DNA from: Streptomyces sp. I05A-00742 | Lineage (GTDB): Bacteria > Actinomycetota > Actinomycetes > Streptomycetales > Streptomycetaceae | Reading direction: 5' to 3' | Length of the DNA: 64,000 nt | Assembly: GCF_013055795.1 (NCBI RefSeq) | Contig: NZ_JABETO010000014.1 | Coordinates: forward strand, 36,503-100,502 | In this document: one piece after another, positions 59,990 through 64,000 of the stretch | Position numbering within the stretch: position 1 is the first letter of the stretch | How the letters are laid out: each line of letters opens with the position of its first letter | The notes under the pieces: model-generated | Database searches by the model: none | Told to the model about the DNA's origin: nothing | The model's input: the letters and a program-made list of their open reading frames with translations, nothing else | Program-made: the position numbers and the translations under genes

Positions 59990-60781
59990 GAACTGCACCG
60001 ACCGTTTCGCCAGCCCCATCCAGAAGCCGTCGATCACACTGCGCTGGGTGCCGAGTTCGCCCTCGGCGGCACCCAACGTGACGAAGAGAGGGGCGAAGTG
60101 CTCGGTCCGCGGATGCGCCAGGTGTGCCGCGGGGGACTTGTGCGTGAAGTCCAGCAGGGCGTCGACGTCCTGCGCGCCGAGCGCCTCCCGCCCCCAGTGG
60201 TCGAACTCGGCGGACCAGCCGGGCGTACCGCCCCTGTGCCGCAGGGCCGCCAGGTTGTGGGTGAAGAAGCCACTGCCGATGATCAGCACTCCCTCGTCGC
60301 GCAGCGGCGCGAGCCTGCGGCCGATCTCCATCAGGCGGCGGGGGTCGAGCGTGGGCATCGACATCTGGAGCACCGGGACGTCGGCGTCCGGGTACATCTC
60401 GACCAGCGGCACGTACGCGCCGTGGTCGAGCCCCCGGTCGGGCAGGTCGTGGACGGGCAGCCCGGCGCCCCGCAGCGTCCCCCGCACCCGTTCCGCCAGC
60501 TCCGGGGCGCCCGGGGCGGCGTAGCGGACGCGGTAGTAGTGCTCGGGGAAGCCCCAGAAGTCGTAGACGAGCGGCACCGTCTCCGTGGCCCCCAGGGCCA
60601 GGGGTGCCTCCTCCCAGTGCGCGGAGACGATCAGGATCGCGCGCGGCCGGGGCAGCTCCGCCGACCAGGCGGCGAGCTGGCCGGGCCACAGCGCGTCGTC
60701 CGCGAGAGGAGGTGCGCCGTGGGAGAGGTAGAGGGCGGGCATGCGCCCGGGGACGGGGACGGGGGCGGGGGTGGCCTGCAC
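59984..60781 (-). CDS. Class III extradiol ring-cleavage dioxygenase-like (LigB/DODA) protein
   Basis: The 265-residue protein belongs to the LigB/DODA group of metal-dependent ring-cleaving enzymes. Candidate metal ligands are H20 in LYLSHGAPPL, H54 in VSAHWEEAP and a histidine in FFTHNLAALRHRGG; LDHGAYVPLVEMYPDADVPV supplies the family proton-donor region. Many members act on DOPA-like or protocatechuate-like phenols. The GTG at 60781 with AGGAG upstream fits; ATG 60742 would remove 13 Pro-rich residues. It is divergent from a MarR gene across a palindromic site, so it is probably repressed by that MarR. Confidence 0.88.
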   Translation of the reverse strand: MQATPAPVPVPGRMPALYLSHGAPPLADDALWPGQLAAWSAELPRPRAILIVSAHWEEAPLALGATETVPLVYDFWGFPEHYYRVRYAAPGAPELAERVRGTLRGAGLPVHDLPDRGLDHGAYVPLVEMYPDADVPVLQMSMPTLDPRRLMEIGRRLAPLRDEGVLIIGSGFFTHNLAALRHRGGTPGWSAEFDHWGREALGAQDVDALLDFTHKSPAAHLAHPRTEHFAPLFVTLGAAEGELGTQRSVIDGFWMGLAKRSVQFG

Positions 60782-60805
60782 GGTCGCTCCTGAGCTCGAC
60801 GATGT

Positions 60806-60821
60806 GCTTGAACTTTCAAGC
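60806..60821. promoter_or_regulatory. MarR-type operator
   Basis: GCTTGAA-CT-TTCAAGC is a 16-bp dyad with perfect 7-bp arms, placed 25 bases before the dioxygenase GTG and 101 bases before the MarR ATG. Its TTGAA/TTCAA core is of the kind bound by MarR dimers. Confidence 0.7.
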
Positions 60822-60921
60822 TCTGCACCCTCGACCTTAGACCGACTTTATTTAGACTTCAAGGATCTCCTGAGTGCCTACCGGAACCGCATGCCGACCG
60901 ACGAGTGGAACAGTGGATGAC

Positions 60922-61428
60922 ATGAGCAACGAACCCGCGACGGACCCGGCGGAGCCCCGCTGGCTCACCCCCGACGAGCAGGCGACCTGGCTGGCGTACC
61001 TCCACGCCACCACGCTCCTGGAGGACCATCTCGACCGGCAGCTGCAGCGCGACGCGGGGATGCCGCACATCTACTACGCGCTGCTGGTCCAGCTCTCCGA
61101 GGCCCCCCGCCGCCGGATGCGGATGACGGAACTCGCCCAGCAGACGAAGATCACCCGGTCCCGGCTCTCGCACGCCGTGGCCCGCCTGGAGAAGAACGGC
61201 TGGGTGCGCCGCGAGGACTGCCCGTCCGACCGCCGCGGACAGCTCGCGGTGCTCACGGACGACGGGTACGAGGTGCTGCGGAGGACGGCGCCGGGCCATG
61301 TCGCGGCGGTGCGGGCGGCCATCTTCGACCGCCTCACGCCCGAGCAGGCCACGAAGCTGGGCGAGATCTGCGGGACCATCGCGGCCGGTCTCCAGCCTGC
61401 GGGCGCGGACCTGCCCTGGCTGCGCTGA
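60922..61428 (+). CDS. MarR family transcriptional regulator
   Basis: The 168-residue regulator has a MarR winged helix with the recognition helix in MTELAQQTKITRSRLSHAVA, the wing ENGWVRREDCPSDRRGQLAV adapted as KNGWVRREDCPSDRRGQ, and flanking dimerisation helices. ATG 60922 has only a weak upstream purine run. It is divergent from the dioxygenase, with an operator between. It is followed by a hexanucleotide microsatellite and a strong terminator. Confidence 0.92.
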   Translation: MSNEPATDPAEPRWLTPDEQATWLAYLHATTLLEDHLDRQLQRDAGMPHIYYALLVQLSEAPRRRMRMTELAQQTKITRSRLSHAVARLEKNGWVRREDCPSDRRGQLAVLTDDGYEVLRRTAPGHVAAVRAAIFDRLTPEQATKLGEICGTIAAGLQPAGADLPWLR

Positions 61429-61443
61429 GGCGGAACCGGGACC

Positions 61444-61491
61444 GGCAGCGGCAGCGGCAGCGGCAGCGGCAGCGGCAGCGGCAGCGGCAGC
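61444..61491. repeat. Hexanucleotide microsatellite (GGCAGC)8
   Basis: Eight exact tandem GGCAGC units lie directly after the marR stop codon. Unit number is likely to vary between strains. Confidence 0.95.
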
Positions 61492-61504
61492 GGGTCCGAA
61501 CGCG

Positions 61505-61545
61505 GCGAAGCCCCCGCACGGAAGGATTCCGTGCGGGGGCTTCGC
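61505..61545. terminator. Strong terminator between marR and the exporter
   Basis: A 19-bp perfect stem (61505-61523 with 61527-61545) with the 3-base loop GGA, including GCACGGAA and TTCCGTGC, lies between the convergent stops at 61428 and 61623. Confidence 0.92.
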
Positions 61546-61622
61546 GTCATGTGCAGGCAGACCCTCCGGGCCCGCGGCCGGGCCGTCGCCGACCGGCGAC
61601 GGGTCCGGCGCGGGCGGCGGCC

Positions 61623-63137
61623 TCAGTGGGCCATCACCGGAACGGCGTCCTCGACGGCACCCTCGCCGTCACCGGTCTTGGAGGTGGTGGGGCTCGGGCG
61701 GCCGGCGTTGACGAAGACCACCGCCACCACGGCGGCCAGGGTCAGGATGCCCGTGGCCCAGGTGATGCCGACCTGGAAGCTGTGCACGGTCGCCTTGACG
61801 CCGATCACCTTCATGGCCCCCGGCGACGTGGCGTCCGCCATGTGGGAGCTGATGTAGCTGTCCTTGGCGCTGTTGGCGAGGGTGTTCAGCAGAGCGGTGC
61901 CGATGGCGCCGCCGACCTGCTGCGAGGTGTTGACCATCGCCGAGGCGACACCGGCGTCACGGGCCTGCACGCCGTACGTGGAGAGGCTCATGGCCGGCAT
62001 GAACGCCGTGCCCATGCCGACGCCCATCAGCAGCAGGCCGGGCAGGATCCCGGTCACGTACGGCGTGTCCACGTCGATCTGCGTGAGCAGCGCCATACCG
62101 AGGGCGGCGACCAGGAAGCCGGGGCCCATCAGCCAGCGGGCGGGCACCCGGTTCATCAGCCGGGCGCCGATCTGGGTCGAACCGGTGATCATGGTGGCGA
62201 TCATCGGGAGGAAGGCCAGACCGTTGGTGATCGGGCTGTAGTGCTTGATCCCCTGGAGATAGAAGACCAGGAAGAGGAACAGGCCGAACATGCCGATGGA
62301 GGCCAGGCCGAGCGCTCCGTAGACACCGCCGCGGTTGCGGTCGGTCACGACGCGCAGCGGGAGCAGCGGCGACTTGACCTTGTTCTCGACGAGGACGAAG
62401 GCCACCAGCAGCACGGCGGCGGCGATGAACAGACCCAGCGTCAGCCCGGCGGTCCAGCCGTCGGTCTCGGCGCGGGTGAAGCCGTAGACCAGCGAGACGA
62501 GACCGAGGGTGGCCAGGATCACGCCGGGGACGTCCAGCTTCGCCGGGTTGCGGCTGCCCTCGGGCTCGTGGATCACGGCGATCGCACCCGCGGCGGCCAC
62601 GGCGGCGAAGGGGATGTTCACGAAGAACGTCCAGCGCCAGTTGAGGTACTCGGTGAACACGCCGCCCAGCAGCAGGCCGACGGCGCCGCCACCACCGGCG
62701 ATGGCACCGAAGATGCCGAACGCCTTGGCGCGCTCCTTCGCCTCGGTGAAGCTGACGGCCAGGAGCGACAGGGCCGCCGGGGCGAGCAGTGCGCCGAAGA
62801 CGCCCTGGAGGCCGCGGGCGGCCAGCAGCATGCCGGTGTTGGCGGCGACACCACCGAGGGCGGACGCCACCGCGAAACCGATGAGGCCGGTGATGAAGGT
62901 CTGCTTACGGCCCCACAGGTCGGCTATTCGGCCGCCGAAGAGCAGGAGCCCGCCGAAGGCGAGGGCGTAGGCGGTGATGACCCACTGCCGGTTGCCGTCC
63001 GAGATGCCGAGGTCGGCCTGGGCGGACGGCAGGGCGATGTTCACGATGGTCGCGTCGAGGACGACCATCAGCTGTGCCAGGGCGATGAAGATCAGCGCTT
63101 TCCAGCGCCGGGGATCCGGGGTGGTGGTTTCTGGCAT
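61623..63137 (-). CDS. DHA2 family MFS multidrug exporter
   Basis: The 504-residue protein has 14 membrane segments with VLDATIVNIALPSAQADLGI (motif D1), GGRIADLWGRKQTFITGLIG (motif A) and GGVFTEYLNWRWTFFVNIPF (motif C region). It probably exports drugs or own metabolites. The TetR gene 106 bases upstream, in the same direction, is its likely regulator. ATG 63137 has a weak ribosome binding site. The C-terminal tail is Ser/Thr/Asp-rich and cytosolic. Confidence 0.94.
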   Translation of the reverse strand: MPETTTPDPRRWKALIFIALAQLMVVLDATIVNIALPSAQADLGISDGNRQWVITAYALAFGGLLLFGGRIADLWGRKQTFITGLIGFAVASALGGVAANTGMLLAARGLQGVFGALLAPAALSLLAVSFTEAKERAKAFGIFGAIAGGGGAVGLLLGGVFTEYLNWRWTFFVNIPFAAVAAAGAIAVIHEPEGSRNPAKLDVPGVILATLGLVSLVYGFTRAETDGWTAGLTLGLFIAAAVLLVAFVLVENKVKSPLLPLRVVTDRNRGGVYGALGLASIGMFGLFLFLVFYLQGIKHYSPITNGLAFLPMIATMITGSTQIGARLMNRVPARWLMGPGFLVAALGMALLTQIDVDTPYVTGILPGLLLMGVGMGTAFMPAMSLSTYGVQARDAGVASAMVNTSQQVGGAIGTALLNTLANSAKDSYISSHMADATSPGAMKVIGVKATVHSFQVGITWATGILTLAAVVAVVFVNAGRPSPTTSKTGDGEGAVEDAVPVMAH

Positions 63138-63243
63138 GGAAGGGCCTGCCTAGCGGTGCGAGGGATGAGCGAGAACTGAAGGAATGACGGACGAGCGAGG
63201 GAAAACGTGACGGACTGGCGGCGGAGAGGACGTACAGGTCGGA

Positions 63244-63909
63244 CTATGACAGAGGGGTCTGACAACGGGGCCGGACCTGCTGCCGGTTGTGGCGCAGCTC
63301 GTCGAGGGTCGCCGCGGAACCGGGCAGTTCCGAGCGGGCCGGGGTCATGAGGCCGTCCAGGAAGAGCTGCAGGTGCCGGTGGACGAACCGGTCGAAGTCC
63401 AGGCAGCCCTTGCCCGGAAGCGGTCTGGTCAGCTGGGTGAGCGCCACCATGAGGTCACCGACGTCGATGTCGGGACGCAGCTGGCCCGCTTCGCGGGCCG
63501 CGGCCATCAGCTCCCGGAGGTTCCGGTCGAGCCGGTCACGGGCCTCGACGAGGTCCGGATGGCCGTGGTCGATGTCGAAGTCGAGCAACGGGCACAGGGC
63601 ACCCACGCGCTCGTCCGCCGCAGCGTGAACGAAGCGCCTCAGCGCGCGGAAAGCATCGTGCTCCTCGGCTCGTGCTGTCTCGGCCCGGTCCGCGATGCGG
63701 TCCATCACCGAGAGGGTGACATGGTGGATCAACTCGCGGCGGTCCGCGAAGTGCCGATACAGCGTGGCATTGCCGACCCCGACGCGTCGAGCGATTTTGT
63801 CGAAGGAGAATTCGGCCCCGTGCTCGACGAGCACCTCCCGGGCAGCGGCGATGATGCGCTCACGATTGCGCTGGGCATCGGCGCGCAGCCGCGGCTGGGG
63901 CGTCGTCAC
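63244..63909 (-). CDS. TetR family regulator of the exporter
   Basis: The 221-residue protein has a typical TetR HTH at about 13-59 (RERIIAAAREVLVEHGAEFS, then VGVGNATLYRHFADRRELIH) and a helical C-terminal domain of the SbtR-like type. GTG 63909 overlaps the TGA of an upstream frame by four bases (GTGA), so it is probably translated together with that gene. It most likely represses the DHA2 exporter gene downstream. Confidence 0.9.
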   Translation of the reverse strand: MTTPQPRLRADAQRNRERIIAAAREVLVEHGAEFSFDKIARRVGVGNATLYRHFADRRELIHHVTLSVMDRIADRAETARAEEHDAFRALRRFVHAAADERVGALCPLLDFDIDHGHPDLVEARDRLDRNLRELMAAAREAGQLRPDIDVGDLMVALTQLTRPLPGKGCLDFDRFVHRHLQLFLDGLMTPARSELPGSAATLDELRHNRQQVRPRCQTPLS

Positions 63910-64000
63910 GACGGGACTCCTCTCTCTGTCGACTCTGTCAGCTCCGGCGGTTCTGCCGGCTCCGGCGGTTCTGCCGGCTCCGGCGGTTCTGCCGGCTCCG
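63906..64000 (-). CDS. C-terminal end of a protein with a Pro/Glu repeat tail (partial)
   Basis: The minus strand is open from the window edge to TGA 63908-63906 and ends ELTESTERGVPS. Before that the translation is an exact six-residue repeat, PAEPPE, three times or more, encoded by an 18-bp tandem repeat. The stop overlaps the TetR start by four bases, which is the normal sign of coupled genes here, so I take the frame as real. The identity of the protein cannot be told. Confidence 0.5.
   Translation of the reverse strand, partial: EPAEPPEPAEPPEPAEPPELTESTERGVPS
63941..64000. repeat. 18-bp tandem repeat cut by the window edge
   Basis: GCTCCGGCGGTTCTGCCG is repeated exactly from 63941, 63959 and 63977 and continues past the window end. 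On the minus strand it encodes PAEPPE units. Confidence 0.95.

Overview
The window is chromosomal DNA from a Streptomyces-like actinomycete. GC content is very high, third codon positions are almost all G or C, GTG and TTG starts are common, stop/start overlaps of the GTGA and ATGA type are frequent, and the gene set is typical: an HrdD-type sigma factor, the SepX/GlpR-Glp division proteins next to the molybdenum-cofactor genes, a fruRKA operon, MscL, FmdB, and a DHA2 exporter with its TetR. I see no insertion sequence, prophage, CRISPR array or rRNA. One tRNA (Ala, anticodon CGC) is present.

Layout. 0-6.4 kb: exonuclease III, GNAT, DUF1269 protein, a sensor kinase with a lipoprotein but no response regulator, and a secreted GH89 alpha-N-acetylglucosaminidase. 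6.5-10.9 kb: a three-gene system of an unknown protein, a MoxR AAA ATPase and a VWA/metallopeptidase-like protein, with a triplicated intergenic repeat. 10.9-24 kb: accessory stretch with an LRR-like protein of lower GC, a lipoprotein carrying a long inverted repeat inside its gene, an RlmA/TlrB-type methyltransferase, TetR regulators with visible operators, a carbonic anhydrase plus SulP transporter pair, an EF-G domain IV-like orphan and a secreted ricin-type lectin. 24-29 kb: a small metabolic cassette: aminotransferase fused to an EhpF/LuxE-like adenylation domain, an aldehyde-dehydrogenase-like reductase and a convergent luciferase-like monooxygenase. Together the first two could turn a carboxylic acid into an amine. 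29.5-38.5 kb: tRNA-Ala, then sepX/glpR, rimJ, mogA, moaC, moeA/glp and galU on the minus strand, 5-FTHF cyclo-ligase, and a penicillin-acylase-family hydrolase. 38.7-47 kb: CPA1 antiporter, MFS, FmdB, MTA phosphorylase, MscL, LtrA, P1 peptidase.

47.0-48.8 kb is the strangest part: 1.8 kb between two convergent genes, without credible coding, built as a huge imperfect palindrome. Three direct copies of a 125-130 bp element lie on the left, four inverted copies on the right, and between them is a 4-copy tandem array with a 182-183 bp period whose units each hold a long dyad. I rank this first for novelty.

48.8-64 kb: fruA-fruK-fruR, GNATs, a DHA2 exporter with a divergent WYL regulator, hrdD with a SigR-type promoter, a phosphinothricin-acetyltransferase-like GNAT, a questin-oxidase-like protein, a LigB-type dioxygenase with divergent MarR and operator, and a second DHA2 exporter with TetR. 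The right edge cuts into a gene with a Pro/Glu repeat tail.
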